The notes beneath the pieces were generated by a model. That model saw only the letters and a list, made by a program, of their open reading frames with translations, ran no database searches and had not been told where the DNA came from. Source: Tetrahymena thermophila SB210 (Eukaryota > Ciliophora > Oligohymenophorea > Hymenostomatida > Tetrahymenidae). From it: a stretch of 64,000 nucleotides of DNA. The stretch lies in the NCBI RefSeq assembly GCF_000189635.1, contig NW_002476186.1, forward strand, positions 463,036 to 527,035, written 5' to 3'. This document shows positions 1-13,246 of this stretch, piece after piece (positions within the stretch are counted from its first letter, which is position 1; each line of letters begins with the position of its first letter). The position numbers and the translations under genes were made by a program.

Positions 1-315
1 ATTAACAAATTTAATAAATAGGATAAAAAGATCTTTAATAGGTTCGAAAGATAAGTTAAATATAATAATACCAATATTGAATGAAAATATTTTATAGATA
101 CAGAAGTATTTGAATGAGTACTTAATAAGTAACCTTATTAGTTGACTCTACAAGTTACTAAGTCTCATGAAATTTAATCTTTTCTCAAAACTAACTATTG
201 GGTGTATCTAATTATTTTTAGCAATGAAAAGCGGTTTGAAATATTGTTGATATTAGGATAGATTTATAAATAGATAAATAAATTGATAGAAATTATATAA
301 TATTTTGATAAATGA
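1..315 (+). CDS. 3' end of an unidentified protein gene (partial)
   Basis: The gene enters from outside the window, so only its C-terminus is visible. In frame 1 the last exon reads, with TAA/TAG as Gln, through residues such as YWVYLIIF, NEKRFEILLILG and KQINKLIEII and stops at TGA 313-315. Upstream, frame 1 is open to about 54 and could be joined by an intron 55-141 (GT..TTATTAG). Frame 2 is also open from 2 to 142 and could instead be joined through an intron 106-221 (GTATTT..TTTTTAG). Both models give the same final 30 residues. The tail is hydrophobic and lysine-rich. I do not recognise the family; the exon structure is uncertain. Confidence 0.4.
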
Positions 316-1827
316 ATAAAAATTGAAGAAGAAAAATATAGCCTATTTGGAATTTTACAAGGAAAATAGTTATTAGCAATATAAATTACACATCTGAAAA
401 TTAAAAAATTGACAATAAATAAATAAATCGAACTGTGTGTAATAAATAGCTTTTGAAAAATAAAAAATAATCAATCAAAAATTATTAAAAATTTTTACTC
501 TCACGCTAATATTTTTACTATTCCTTTTTAATATTTGATAAATAACAATTATTACTTGACATTTTTTATTGTACAAAATTACATTTTTTTATAAATTTCA
601 TAGTAAACATTTTTATAAATTAAAAATTTTTAGAATTGTTATTAAATTATTTCCTTTTTCAAATTATATACTAAATTATTTTGAAGTAATATTTTTATAA
701 AATATATAATAAATCTAATAAAAATAAAATAGATAAAGATAACTTTATCTAAATTTTAAAGAATTTTATTTTTTATATCAAATTTTCTATTTTCATTTAA
801 TAAGAAACTATAATATTTATCTAAAAAATTAGTTAAAAATCTAAAACTGATTAATATTAAAATTCTAAAACCCTCTCTATTTGGCTTAACAATCTAAAAA
901 ATTTCATTTATTAGTAAAATAGAATAGCTTTTATTCCAAATAAGCAAAAATATTAATACTAGTTAGAGTTTTTTATCTTTTAATAATAAAAATAATAAAT
1001 ATATCACTGATATGATGTGAAATTATTGATAATATTGTGTATTTTTTTCAAATAATTTAATAAGTACAAATTCTTCTTTTTATCTTTGTGTTATTTATTA
1101 AATTTTTAAAGCTATATTTCAAAATATTCATAGAAAATATCTTAATATAATAAAATAATCATAAAGAATTTATTAACATTTAGTTTTAAATTTCTCAACC
1201 TAAGTAAAATTTACTAGTAAAAAAGATTTTAATTAGCTTTGTTTGTTTTATAAATTTTAGGAATTTTTAAAATTATTTTTATTAAATAAAACTAACCTAG
1301 CTTTAAAATACTAAAAACGTATTTATTATATCTACAATTTCAAAAACTTGAAAGTAAAACAGTAAAAAGTTATAAATTATAAATGCTTTTAAAAATTAAA
1401 AAATATAACTTACTACACATAACTTTGAAAATTCCATCTGATTTGATGAAAGAAAGATATTTTTAATATTTAGCTTTTAGATAGAATAAAATTATTACAA
1501 AATAAGAAGAAGTAACAAAATTAAAAAAAATGAATTTATTAGTACTTTAACTACTAAAGCCTAAGTATAAAAGATAGCAATGCTTTTTAAACAACAAGCA
1601 AGTTATTTTTATTTTAAAAAAATGTATAAAATTAGTTTCCTAAAAAAGAATAAAATAATTTTTTGAAATAAATTCACATTCAATTTATGTGGGATTATGT
1701 ATGATTCTAAGATATTTATTTTTTTAAAAGAAATAATAATATGTTAAAATTCTCTAAAATTCATAGTAAAATAAATAAAAAACTTAATTTTACTTTATAA
1801 AATGATTTAACAAAAAATAAAAATTAA
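316..1827. other. Intergenic, AT-rich
   Basis: About 1.5 kb with dense A/T runs and no frame that looks coding in either direction. It separates the end of the left-hand gene from the convergent 3' end of the first two-TM paralogue. I see no RNA gene or repeat of note. Confidence 0.6.
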
Positions 1828-3588
1828 TCAATTATTAAAGCCATATGTTTTTTTTAAGCAATCAATTAAACGTTAGTTCATTTTCTTTTCATGCTCATCT
1901 TAGTTATAAAACCCCTTTTCAGCATCTTATAAGAATTTTTCTAACTACAACTAGAAATATTAATCATCATAGTCTATTTTATCAATTAATTCAATATGTG
2001 TATATTGTTTTTACATTAGTAGTTCAGTCTAAGACTCTATTTCTAAATTTTCAAGCTGTTCTTTTTCAGGTTTAATTTGAGTTTTTTTTATATCATTCTA
2101 ATTGCTTCTTTCAAGTAAAAATGGAATTTGATCACTCAATGAAGATCCACAGCATTTAATAGCTGCGTATTACTAAGGAGTTAAGGCAATTGCTAAAATC
2201 TTTTTAATTCTCAGCAATTCTGTCTATAATTCAAACACATCTTGGGATTAAGAAGCTTAGAAAAATAAGGCTTCATATAAATCTTTGTTGCCTCTTTTTT
2301 TCTTCATGTAATCTTCTTTTTATTCTCCCAACAATGATCGAACCACTCTCTCAAAAAAAGAAACATTAAACTTTTTCTTCAGCTCTTTATTAAAATCATT
2401 TTCTTCCAGCTCTTTTATTGATCGTAAAATATCATCTTTAGTGAGTTTAGATTGACTAGCAGATGTTTCTTTTAACTAACTTCCTTTTTAATTTTCATTT
2501 TCTGATTACTGCTTTAAAATTTTTAATGCAGTTAATTTGTAATACTCTTTTAGCTTCAAATCAATAAAGTACTGTTATATATCTGCTTTTGCAATGATTG
2601 CTCCTAATATACTTAAGAGTAGTAATACATTAAGAATACTTCCAAATTGTGCTAAAATCTCAGGATATTACACATTCTACACTGATTGTACATATTAAAT
2701 TGAATCAACAGAAATTACAAATTTTGCAATTAAATTTTAATTGGAGCTGTTAGCTCTTGTTTTATACGAATCATTACTATTTGCATCTGATAGATGAAGA
2801 TACTTTTAGGGTTGCTGTACAATAAAGCCACTCTGTATAGAAGTTTAAGATGTTTGTAGAGTTATTCTAGATGTAGTTAATAGAGTTTGATCTAAATCCC
2901 ATGATAGAGTTTCCACTTTTGTCTCTAAATTATCATTATCTGAGTTGAATTATTTCCCTTTAATATTCAATTAAAAAGTTTGAGTATCACCAAAAACATA
3001 TTGCTAAAAATCACTAGAACTCAAGCATGTTATGACATCTCCAGTACAAATAGCATTTAGCTCAATGAATATTTTTGTGTCATATCCCTTTCCTGCGTAG
3101 ACCTTAAACTCTACTTCTTCTGAAGGAAGACCTGAGAAATCTAAACACTGAGCCTCTCCATCTACTTCAGGATCATCAGTCAATGTAGAGCAGAAATTAG
3201 TAGGGATATGTATATTAGGTTATATTAATTATCCATTACTATCAGTTTATTAAAGACTTACAGTATAGGAAATAAGCTAAAAATTTTGCTGCTATTGCTA
3301 GTAAATTAAATATGATTCATCATCGCTATTTTATATGTCAAACCATATTAAATTTTTTGCTATAGGAAAAATTAAATCTTTAGTAATTCTTTTTTACTAA
3401 GATGATATCTTTGGCTATAAATTTCCACTTCCATACATATAGTTAAGATAACCAAAGTAAACCATAGCTATTATTATTACAGCAAAAGAGAGAAGGCCTC
3501 CTAAAGTTGTTTTCATTTTTTCATTTCCAGTTCCCATTTCAAATACAAATGGTGTACCGAATATGTCTAGTTTTTTAAAAAATGACAT
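1828..3588 (-). CDS. Two-transmembrane Cys-containing protein, paralogue A
   Basis: A single exon of 587 codons from ATG (CAT at 3586-3588) to TGA (TCA at 1828-1830), giving 586 aa. The order of parts is: N-terminal cytosolic motif MSFFKKLDIFGTPF then FEMGTGNEKMKTT and GG; TM1 (about residues 32-48); a long extracytoplasmic part with spaced cysteines (QCLDF; C then TC a few residues on); TM2 starting YPEILAQFGSILNVLLLL near residue 320; and a charged cytosolic tail with ALFFQASQSQDVF and a C-terminal RLIDCLKKTYG. Three close relatives follow at 6872, 9159 and 11471. The FG.PF..GTGN..MKT..GG start and the two-TM layout match a large ciliate family usually annotated only as transmembrane proteins. 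Function is unknown; a surface receptor or adhesion role is only inference. No signal peptide precedes TM1. Confidence 0.85.
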
Positions 3589-5276
3589 CTTTTTTCTTGC
3601 TCTAAAAATTAATTCTACTTAATACTTAATCTTTTTTGTTAATTTAATTTTTTTGTTATTTCAGCCACTAATTTAATTGATTTTAAAACAAAATCAGAAA
3701 GATAATCTTACCATGATTTTAATAAAATTTAAACTCGCATATTCATTCTAACTTTTTAACTTTAAAGAAAACAAATTATAGCCAGAATTCATTCATTAAC
3801 TTAATTATTTATTATAAATTATTTTTATACTAGTTGGCAAATGAATAGAAATTAAATGTAGAAATTAGCATAACTGTTTTAAATAATATATCATTTATGA
3901 TTTAGATTTATTGATTTATTTACAAAAAATTGTAATATATATTTGAAATTTTATTATAATATATTAAAAGTGTTATATAAATTTTTTTTATTATTTAATT
4001 AATTCTATTTTAGGTTTCTGTTTTAACATAAAATCAAAAATAAGTTAATATTTTAATTTTATTCTTCTAAGATATTATATAAAGGGTAATAAAATGCTTA
4101 GATAATTTGCTTATATTTATGATTACTCACTCTAAATTAAAAAAACAAAAGCGAAACACCAATTTATAAATAGCTTTTTGATGATAACTATGAATTACCA
4201 ACAAATATCAAAAACTTAGCTTTGCATCAAAAGAAATTTAAAAATATTTGGCAAATAATTTTAAAAATATTTTAAGAATATTTCTAATGTGCTTGAATGA
4301 GAAAAATAGGGATGATAAAATAAAAATTCAATTATTGTATATAATTTAGGTAATAAAAAGTGACATTTTTATTATTAATTTAAATATATAACTATTTTTA
4401 TTTTACTAAAAGCTTAGGGTTTAAATTATGAACATTCGGCTTTAGAATTTGGCTGGCCATTCTTATTAATTCTAGCATAGTAAATAAAGGAATATAATTA
4501 GGGTCAGACTGAATATCACTTTTTTAAAGAATGTCAATTATCTAATTAATGATGCTTTAAAAAATATTTATAAAATACTGAATAAGTTAAAAAAACTATC
4601 ACCTAATAAGGTATTAATGGACCTCAAGAGTTTTTATGCCCCAAATCAAAGAATTAAATAAATTTTGATAATAATATTTTAAAAATTAATGATGTAGATA
4701 AAGTTTTTTTGAAGCTATTTATATTCAGTTAATATTATTTTCAATTTATATTTTTTGTAATAAAATAATGAATGTTCCACTTAAATAAATAAAATAAAAA
4801 AAAATTATTTTAACATGAAATAAATTCAAAGATAAGTTATGTTATTAAATTTTTTCAAGACATTTGTAACAATTTTCAATCTATAAATTTAGTCACCTTA
4901 ATTCTAATTTATAATAAAAGTTACTATCTAATTTGATATGTGGCATTTAAATTTTAAATAGAGCTTATAGAGCTTACCTTTTAGTTTTATATTAATTTGC
5001 ATACATTGAATTTTTCATATGATAAAGTAATCAAATAAAATTGAAAAGGAGAATATTTAGATTTATAAATGACTTAAAATGTTCATCAAACAAATTTCTT
5101 TAAAATATTCTATAGATTATTAAAATGCTTAACCATTAAATAAAATTATTTAATATGTTTTCATATCTTTATTAAAAAAATAAAAAATTAATAATCTTTT
5201 TACTTTGTAATATTTCATATAAATTAAAAAAACATTTCATTTCAAAAAGAAAAAGAAAGGAAAGAATTAACTAAAA
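3589..5276. other. Intergenic between paralogue A and the M20 gene
   Basis: Divergent promoter region about 1.7 kb long. Most is featureless AT-rich DNA. The stretch 4420-4720 is less AT-rich and has an open frame on the plus strand (ATG 4428 to TGA 710-712 of that kilobase, 94 codons) and a coding-looking stretch on the minus strand (SDPNYIPLF, LELIRMASQ). The two cannot both be real and neither matches a family I know, so I leave it uncalled; it may be a gene remnant. Confidence 0.4.
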
Positions 5277-6723
5277 ATGGACTCTATAAAATTAAGAAAA
5301 GAAGCATTAGAAATAGAACAAGAAGTTATTTAAATTAGAAGACATATTCATGAGAATCCTGAGCTAGGATTTGAGGAATTTGAAACATCAAAATTTATAG
5401 CTGAAAAATTAGAATAATTAGGATATGAAATTATCAAAAATGTTGGAATTACAGGAGTAGTCGGTATATTGAGAGGAGATTAACCTGGTCCTTGTGTTCT
5501 TTTTCGTGCAGATATGGATGCTTTAAAGGTTGACGAAAATAGCGGAGATCCTCACGCAAGTAAGAAACCAGGTATTCATCATGCTTGTGGTCATGATGGT
5601 CATGTTGCAATGCTACTTGGATTTGCTAAGATTATTTCTACTTGGAAGAGTAAAATTAAAGGTAATATATTTTATTTTTTTAGAAGAAAGATAATTATTT
5701 AAATAGATATTTTTTAGAATGTAATAAAAAACATTTTAATACACATAATTTATTTCACTATAAATTTAGTAAAAAAGTATTTAATATATATTTATAATTA
5801 ATTAAATTATAACTAATACTAATCATAAAAAGGTATTGTTAAACTGTGCTTTTAACCTGCTGAAGAAGGACTTGCAGGAGCTAAAAAGATGATAGAAGAA
5901 CATGTTTTAGAAAATCCAAATGTGGATATGTGTTTTGGAGCACATTTAGTTAACTATGAATATCCTGGTTACGTAAGATGTGTTCCTGGTCCAATTACAG
6001 CTAATTCTGATAGAATTTTTATTGATATTGAAGGATTAGGAGGCCATGCTAGTACACCTCAAGATGCTAAGGATGCAGTAGTAATTGGATGTCAATTAGT
6101 AACAGCTATGTAAACAATTACAAGCAGAAATCTTTCACCATATGAAACGGGAACTATATCAATAGGAAAAATAGAATCAGGAACTCAAGCTAATGTAATA
6201 GCATCAAAATGTAGAATTGAAGGTGATAACATTAAATAAAACTATTAACAAATTAATTACGATTTAGTTTTTAAAATAAAAATATATAAAATTAATAATA
6301 GGAACTGTTAGATCATTTAATTAGAAAACACAGAGTTTATTTGAAGAAAGATTGAATTAATTATGCAATGGATTTGCTATTTCTTATGATTGCAAAATCA
6401 ATTTGGTATTTAAAAAGCTATATCCTGCAACAATAAATGATTAAAAATGTTACGAGCTTGCAATTGAGAGTATAAAAAAGGTCGTTGGAGAATCAAACCT
6501 TAAAAAAAAGGATTTTGGATTAGCTGGTGAAGATTTTTCATTTTTCAGCTTATAAAAACCTAGTTGCTACTTTTGTATAGGAAGTGCTCCTTAAAATTCA
6601 TTAATTAATGATGGGACTATTGCACTTAGACCTCATCATTCTCCTTTCTTTACTATTGATGAATCTAGCTTGGTGATTGGAGTTTCCATATGGGTTTAAA
6701 TGCTAGAGGATATAATGTGTTGA
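5277..6723 (+). CDS. M20-family amidohydrolase (hippurate / IAA-amino-acid hydrolase type)
   Basis: Three exons (5277-5661, 5833-6222, 6302-6723) join in frame to give 398 aa, the normal size for the family. Introns of 171 and 79 nt have GT..AG ends. The metal-site signatures of the M20D group are all present: ACGHDGH (Cys and His ligands) near residue 105, QPAEEG (paired Glu) near 137, an AH after MCFG, GGHAS in the lid domain, and a terminal RPHHSPFF with the last His ligand. The N-terminus RRHIHENPELGFEE is also typical. The enzyme should hydrolyse N-acyl amino acids in a metal-dependent way; the substrate cannot be read from sequence. No targeting signal is obvious, so a cytosolic location is inferred. 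It lies alone on the plus strand between two members of the minus-strand two-TM array. Confidence 0.93.
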
Positions 6724-6871
6724 TTAAAATTAATTAATAAATAAATAAAATCATTTTAAATTTTTATTTTATTTTTAATAAAATTGTAAACTAAATTCAT
6801 TGTTAATTCATTGAAGATTAATAAATTTTTCTATTTGTCAGTATAATACATTATAAAAAAACTAAAAAAAA

Positions 6872-8680
6872 TCAACACTATAAATCAATACTTTATGAAG
6901 ACTTATTATAATACCCATATGTTTTATATAAACAATCTAATAAACGTGTATTCATTCTTTTTGATGATTCATCATAATTTATAAATCCTTTTTCAGATTC
7001 TTATAAAAAGCTATCTAATTGCCTCTAAAAATACTATTCATCATAGTCTATTTTATCTATCAGTTCTATGTGAGTAAAATTTTTTTCATTAACAAGCTAA
7101 ACTTATGACCCGATTTCACCTAATTCGATTAAAGAGTTTTTATCAGTTTAAGGCACCACCTTATTAGAATTGTTATCATCATTGTCACTTTTTTGAAGCA
7201 AGAAAGGAATCTAGTCATTCAAGCTAGTTCCACAACACTTTATTGCTGCATATTGTTGAGGAGTCAAGATGAGAGCTAAGGTTTTTTTTATTCTCATTAT
7301 TTCCGCTTATAATTCAAATACATCCTAAGACTGAGAAGCTTAGAAAAACAGTGCTTCATATAAATCTCTATTACTTCTTTTTTTCTTCATATAATCTTCT
7401 TTCTCTACACCTATAAATGATCTAAAAGCTCTCTCTAAAAATGAAACTTTAAATTTTTTTGTTAATTCCTTATTGAAATCTTTTTCATCCAGCTCTTTGA
7501 GAGATTTAACAATGTTATCTTTGGTTAATTTAAAATCTTGGATATTATTTTCTTTAGATGTAATATCACCTTTATCTATTCCTTCATTTTGCTGTCTTAA
7601 AATTTTGAAAGCTGTTAATTTGTAATATTCTTTCAGTTTAAAGTCTATAAAATATTAATAAATATCAGTTTTAGCGATAATTGCACCTAAAACTCCAAAC
7701 AAAAGAAGCACATTTAGAATACTAGCAAATTATGCCAAAATTTCAGGGTATTAAGCATATTATATATTTTGTATGTATTATGTTGAGCTTAAAGATATAA
7801 AAAATCTAGCAATTATAGATTTTTTTATAGTAGAAGTTGAATCTCTAGTTTTATATGAGTTATTATTATTGTTCACATCTGAGAAGTGTAAATATTTAGT
7901 TTACTATTATAAGATAAAACCACTTTAAACAGTTGTTTATGTTGATTAAAGAATAACCTTAGATGTTTATATTAAACTAGGATCTAAATCCCATGAAAGA
8001 TCCACTAATTTAATGTCTAGTTTCTTTTAATCTGAATCAAATTATTCTTCTTTAACTGTCATAATAAAAGATGCGCTATCTCCAAATACATATTAATCAA
8101 AAAGATCAGAATTCAAACATGTATTCAGATCTCCGCTACATACTGCATCTACCTCTATATATATCTTTGTATCGAATCCATAAGCAGCGAATACTTAAAA
8201 TTTAGCCTAATCCTTACTCAAACTTGAAAAATCTAAGCATTAAGAATTAGGATCAACCTAATCATTATTTGTTATTAAGTTCTAACAGAAATCTACTGGA
8301 ATTTAGATATCGTTAACTCTGTTTCCTTTTGAATCACTCTACTAAAGGTAGGCTTTGTAGGAAATAAATTACTATCCTAATAATTTTTATTTCTGCATTA
8401 AAGTTTCGTCTGTATCTAGATTTCTTATATCAAACCATAGTAAGTCTGGTAAAATAGGTAAACTAAAATTTTTTGTGAGTCTTTTTTGTTGAGCAGATAT
8501 TTTTGGTTAAAAATTTCCTTCGAAAAACATATAATTGAGATATCCAAAATATAGTAAAGAAACTGAAATAATTATTAATGTTAGTAAACCACCAAAACTA
8601 GTTTTCATTTTATCGTTTCCAGTTCCCATTTCAAAAGCGAATGGTGAGCCAAACAAGTCTACTTTTTTTAAAATTCTCAT
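6872..8680 (-). CDS. Two-transmembrane Cys-containing protein, paralogue B
   Basis: A single 603-codon exon (602 aa), start CAT at 8678-8680 and stop TCA at 6872-6874. It opens MRILKKVDLFGSPFAFEM then GTGNDKMKTSFGG and a TM1 rich in Ile, Leu and Ser ending YFGYLNYM. The extracytoplasmic part keeps the same spaced cysteines as A, C and D. TM2 and the cytosolic tail align with the other copies, and the C-terminus is again RLLDCLYKTYG, here with a short extra extension before TGA. Only 148 bp separate its stop from the stop of the convergent M20 gene. Function unknown; membership of the array is certain from the shared motifs. Confidence 0.87.
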
Positions 8681-9158
8681 TTTTAAGTTGTCTGTTTTAT
8701 TTTTAATTTGCTGTTTGATTTTAATTTAATTAATTTATGAATGCATAAATAACTTAGAATTTAAATGAATACATACATATATTGATTTTTACTCTTTATT
8801 ATTTTAATAATACTCAAAATACTAAAAAGAGTTTAAATCAGGTTTATTTTAAATTCATTATTTATTTATTAACTGCAATAATTATATATTGAAAATATTA
8901 TTAAATAGGGTTTTAATAAAATTTGAACATATTTATTTGTGTTAATATAAATTATCAAATTTCTTTTCATCATCAAATAAATACCACTTGTATATTTATT
9001 TACCCCTCCTTCTTGAGGAAAATTTAATAATAATTTGGAAATATTATTTTGTTATAATTTCATTTCATTATTCGTAATGATTCGTAATGATAAATTGTGA
9101 AATATGTAAAAATATATACACAATTTCACTAGTAAAAAAATAAACAAAAAGAAATATA
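8681..9158. other. Intergenic between paralogues B and C
   Basis: About 480 bp upstream of B and downstream of C. It holds a short perfect direct repeat, ATTCGTAATG twice in a row near 9067-9087, and nothing else I can name. It presumably includes the promoter of paralogue B. Confidence 0.5.
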
Positions 9159-10943
9159 TCATTAAAATTATAATTTTTCTTATTTTCCATATGTTCTATT
9201 TAAACAATCTAATAATCGCATATTCATTCTTTTTGCAGACTCATCATAATTAATAAATCCTTTTTCAGATTCTTATAAAAAATTATCTAATTATGCTTCA
9301 AAATATTACTCATCATAATCTATTTTATCTATTAACTCTATATGAGAATAATTTTTTTCATTAATAAATTATATATCAGACCCTATTTCACCTAATTAAT
9401 TTGAAGCATTTTTATCAGTTGTAGGTAAAATCTTGTTCTAATTTTGATTAATATTATTTTTTTCAATTAAAAAAGGAATTTAATCGCTCAAACAAGTTCC
9501 ACAGCACTTTATTGCTGCATACTATTAAGGTGTTAAGATAAGTGCTAACGTTTTTCTTATTCTCATAAGCTCTGCTTATAATTCAAAAACATCTTGAGAT
9601 TGAGAAGCTTAGAAAAATAGAGCTTCGTATAAATCTCTATTACTTCTTTTTTTCTTCATATAATCTTCTTTCTCTACACCTACAAATGATCTAAAAGCTC
9701 TCTCTAAAAATGAAACTTTGAACTTTTTTATTAATTCTTAATTTAAATCTTTTTCATTGAGTTCTTTTAAAGATTTAACAATTTTATCTTTTGTCAACCT
9801 CAGATCATGCATACTATTTTCTTTCGATTCAATTTCACCTTGATCTAAACCCTCATTTTACTGCTTTAGAATTTTGAAAGCTGTTAATTTGTAATACTCT
9901 TTCAATTTAAAGTCTATGAAGTATTAATAAATATCAGTTTTAGCGATAATTGCACCTAAAACTCCAAATAAAAGAAGCACGTTTAGAATACTAGCAAATT
10001 ATGCCAAAATTTCAGGATATTAAGCATATTGCACAGTTTATATATATTAGGTGGAGCCAAGAGAAATAAAATATCTAGCTATCGTTTTTTTGGTAGAATT
10101 GGAAGTACTATCTCTTGCTTTGTAAGAGTCGGTACTACTTGCATCTGATAAATGAATATATTTGGTTTATTATTATAAAATAAATCCACTTGTTATAGTT
10201 GTTTATGATGATTAAAGAATAATTTTAGATGTTGTTATTAAAGAAGGATCTAAATCCCAGGAAAGATCTACAATTTTGCTATCTAACTAATTTTATTCGG
10301 AGTTAAATTCTTCTTCTCTAACTGACATTACAAAAGAAGATTCGTCGCCAAAAATATACTAATCAAAAATATCAGAATACAAGCAAGTTTAAATATCTTC
10401 ATTACAAACAGCATCTATCTCTATATATATCTTTGTATCAAATCCATAAGTAGCGAATACTTATAATATAGCTTAATCTTTTTTCAAAATTGAAAAATCC
10501 AGACATTAAGCTGTAGGATCCATTTAATCATTATTAGTTAAGTTCTAACAGAAGTCAGTAGGAATTTATATATCATCAATCCTATTTCCTTATGAATCAC
10601 TTTACTAGAGGTAGGCTTTGTATGTAATTAATTGTTAACCTAATTATTGCTACTTCTTCATTAAAGCTTCATCTGTATCTAAATTCCTTACATCAAATGA
10701 AATTTATAGAGATTAAATAGGTAGACTAAAGTTTTTTGTGAGTTTTTTTTGTTGAGCAAATATTTTTGGTTGTATATTACCTGACGAATACATATAATTG
10801 AGATAACCAAAATATGATAGAGATATACATGCAATTACTAAAGTTAGTAATCCACCAAAGCTAGTCTTCATTTTATCATTTCCAGTTCCCATTTCAAAAT
10901 AGAATGGAGAACCAAATAAATCTAGTTTTTTTAGAATTTACAT
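9159..10943 (-). CDS. Two-transmembrane Cys-containing protein, paralogue C
   Basis: A single 595-codon exon (594 aa), start CAT at 10941-10943, stop TCA at 9159-9161. The N-terminus is MQILKKLDLFGSPFYFEM followed by GTGNDKMKTSFGG and TM1 (LVIACISLSYFGYL). Extracytoplasmic landmarks are DFCQNL, QCLDF, GFDTKIYIEIDAVC and TCLYSDIFD; four cysteines recur at these places in all copies, so disulphides are likely. TM2 and the C-terminal RLLDCLNRTYG match the family. It is closest to paralogue B, suggesting the most recent duplication in the array. Function unknown. Confidence 0.87.
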
Positions 10944-11470
10944 CTGATTTTGAAAATTTAATTTAATAGTTTTTTTTAATACTTTTTAATTATAGTTGAT
11001 TATTTTAAAGATTTGATAACCAAAAGAAGTAAATGTACTTATCATAATTAAAACAATAGAAATAATTTCTCAAATTTAAAATATTTGTAAAAAATAACTT
11101 TATCACATTTATGATGCTTTATTATGCTAATAATCATGATTATAAATAATATTTAAAAAAAAAAAACATTTTCGAAATTAATCTATCATACCATCTTATC
11201 AATTAAATATATATTAAATCAAAGTCAATAAATAATACTTAATTATGATTATTTCTACTTTATTTTTCATGTTTTCATGAAAATTATTAATTTAAAAAAG
11301 TATTTTTTATGATTTAAATTAAATATATTCTAAGTAAACTTCAATAATTTATAGAATAATTAAAAGGCATAAAGTTGAGAAGCAAAAAAATCAATCAATA
11401 AAAAGTAAAAAATAAGGGCAATCAGTTAATTTAATTTTAATAATTTATTATTTTTTCAATGAGATTTTCT
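10944..11470. other. Intergenic between paralogues C and D
   Basis: About 530 bp of AT-rich DNA, with a run of A near 11156-11167. It must carry the promoter of paralogue C and the 3' end of D. No other feature seen. Confidence 0.5.
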
Positions 11471-13246
11471 TCAAATATTAATACTTCCGTATGTTTGATT
11501 TAAGCAATCTAATAAACGTGAGTTCATTCTTTTTGCAGATTCATCATAGTTGGAAAATCCTGCTTCAGATTCTTTTAGAAAACGTTCTAGCTATCTTTGG
11601 AAGTACTAATCATCATAATCTATCTTATCTATTAACTCTATATGAGTAAATGTTCTATCTTCCTCTAATACCACTTATGATCCAATACCTTTAAACTCGT
11701 TTAATTAACTTTTATCAGGTTCTACTGAGATCTTACTAGATTTATCAGTATTTTTATTTTTCTAAAGTAAAAATGGAATCTAATCACTCACACAAGACCC
11801 ACAGCATTTAATAGCAGCATACTATTATGGGGTTAGGATGAGAGCTAATGTTTTTTTTATTCTCATCAGTTCTTCTTACAATTAGAAAACATCTTAAGAT
11901 TATGAGGCTTAGAAAAAAAGAGCCTCATATATATCTTTATCACTTCTTTTCTTATTCATATAATCTTATTTCTCCTCTCCAACAAAAGCTCTAAATGCCC
12001 TCTCGAAATATGAAACTTTAAACTACTTTGTTAATTCTTAATTTAAATCTTTTTTATCTATCTCTTTTAAGGCTCTAACTATCTGATCTTTTGTAAGCTT
12101 TACATCGCGTTTAGTATTTTCCTTGCTATCTTTAGAAAAGCTGACGCTTTGATTAATATTATCTTATTGCTTTTTTAATATTTTCAACGCTGTTAATTTA
12201 TAGTATTATTTAAGCTTAAAATCTATAAAAAATTAGTAAATATCTGTTTTTGCAATTACAGTTCCAATAAACCCTAGAAGTAAAAGAACGTTAAAAATGC
12301 TTGCAAACTATGCCAAAATTTCAGGATATTGAGAGAATTATATTATCTGTATATATTGAGTTTCGCTAAGAGTAACAAAAAATCTGGCAAGAGCCTTTTA
12401 ATTACTACCACTTCCTAGAGTTTTGTATGAATCATTATTAATTGCATCTGATAAATGAGAGTATTTTTTTTATTGCTGTAGTAAAAACCCACTTTGAATT
12501 GTAGTTTAAGATATTTTAAGGCCAATATATGAAGTTGTTTGTAAAGTAGAGTCTAAATCCCAACTAACATCGACTACTTTTGTATCTAACTAATTACTAT
12601 CTGAGTTAAATTATTATTCTTTGAAAGAAATTACAAAAGAAACCTCATCGCTAAAAACATAATCCATAAACATTTCTGATTAAAGGCATGTTTAAATATC
12701 TCCACTGCAAACAATATCTAACTCTATGTATATTCTCGTATTAAAACCTTAAGCAACAAAAACCTAAAATTATGCTAATTAATTTGTTAAACCAGACAAA
12801 TCAAGACATTGAGAATTTTTATTAACTAAAGGAGAATCAGTTAAACCACTGCAGAAATTAACAGGGATAGTAATATCATTGATCCTTTTTCCTTTTGAAT
12901 CACTTTACTACAAGACAACCTTATATGATATTAATTATTAAGTCAAATTCTTTTATATGACCATTAAATTTTCATCAGTATCACTATTTTTGATATCAAA
13001 CCATAATAAATCAGATGTAATTGGTAGATTGAAGTTGCTTGAAATTTTTTTTTCTTAAGATGTTATTTTAGGCTAGATATTCCCTGATATAAACATATAA
13101 TTAAGATAAGTAAAATATAGGACAGATATTGCAATTACGAGCAGTGTCAGAATACCGCCAAATGTTGTTTTCATCCTATCGTTTCCTGTTCCCATTTCAA
13201 AAAAAAATGGAACTCCAAATAAATCTAACTTTTTAAAAATACTCAT
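11471..13246 (-). CDS. Two-transmembrane Cys-containing protein, paralogue D
   Basis: A single 592-codon exon (591 aa), start CAT at 13244-13246, stop TCA at 11471-11473. The N-terminus MSIFKKLDLFGVPFFFEM, then GTGNDRMKTTFGG, is followed by TM1 (LLVIAISVLYFTYLNYMF). The remaining parts follow the family plan: Cys-bearing ectodomain, TM2 near the middle, charged tail and a C-terminal RLLDCLNQTYG. It is the outermost member of the array and lies head-to-head with the cyclase gene, 2 kb away. Function unknown; the four copies being collinear on one strand indicates tandem duplication. Confidence 0.87.

Noticed and set aside
1845-2075. Plus-strand open frame opposite paralogue A
   Set aside because: It is antisense to the conserved C-terminal tail of paralogue A.
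5514-6113. Two separate short genes in the amidohydrolase region
   Set aside because: They are exon pieces of one M20 gene cut by standard-code stops and an intron.
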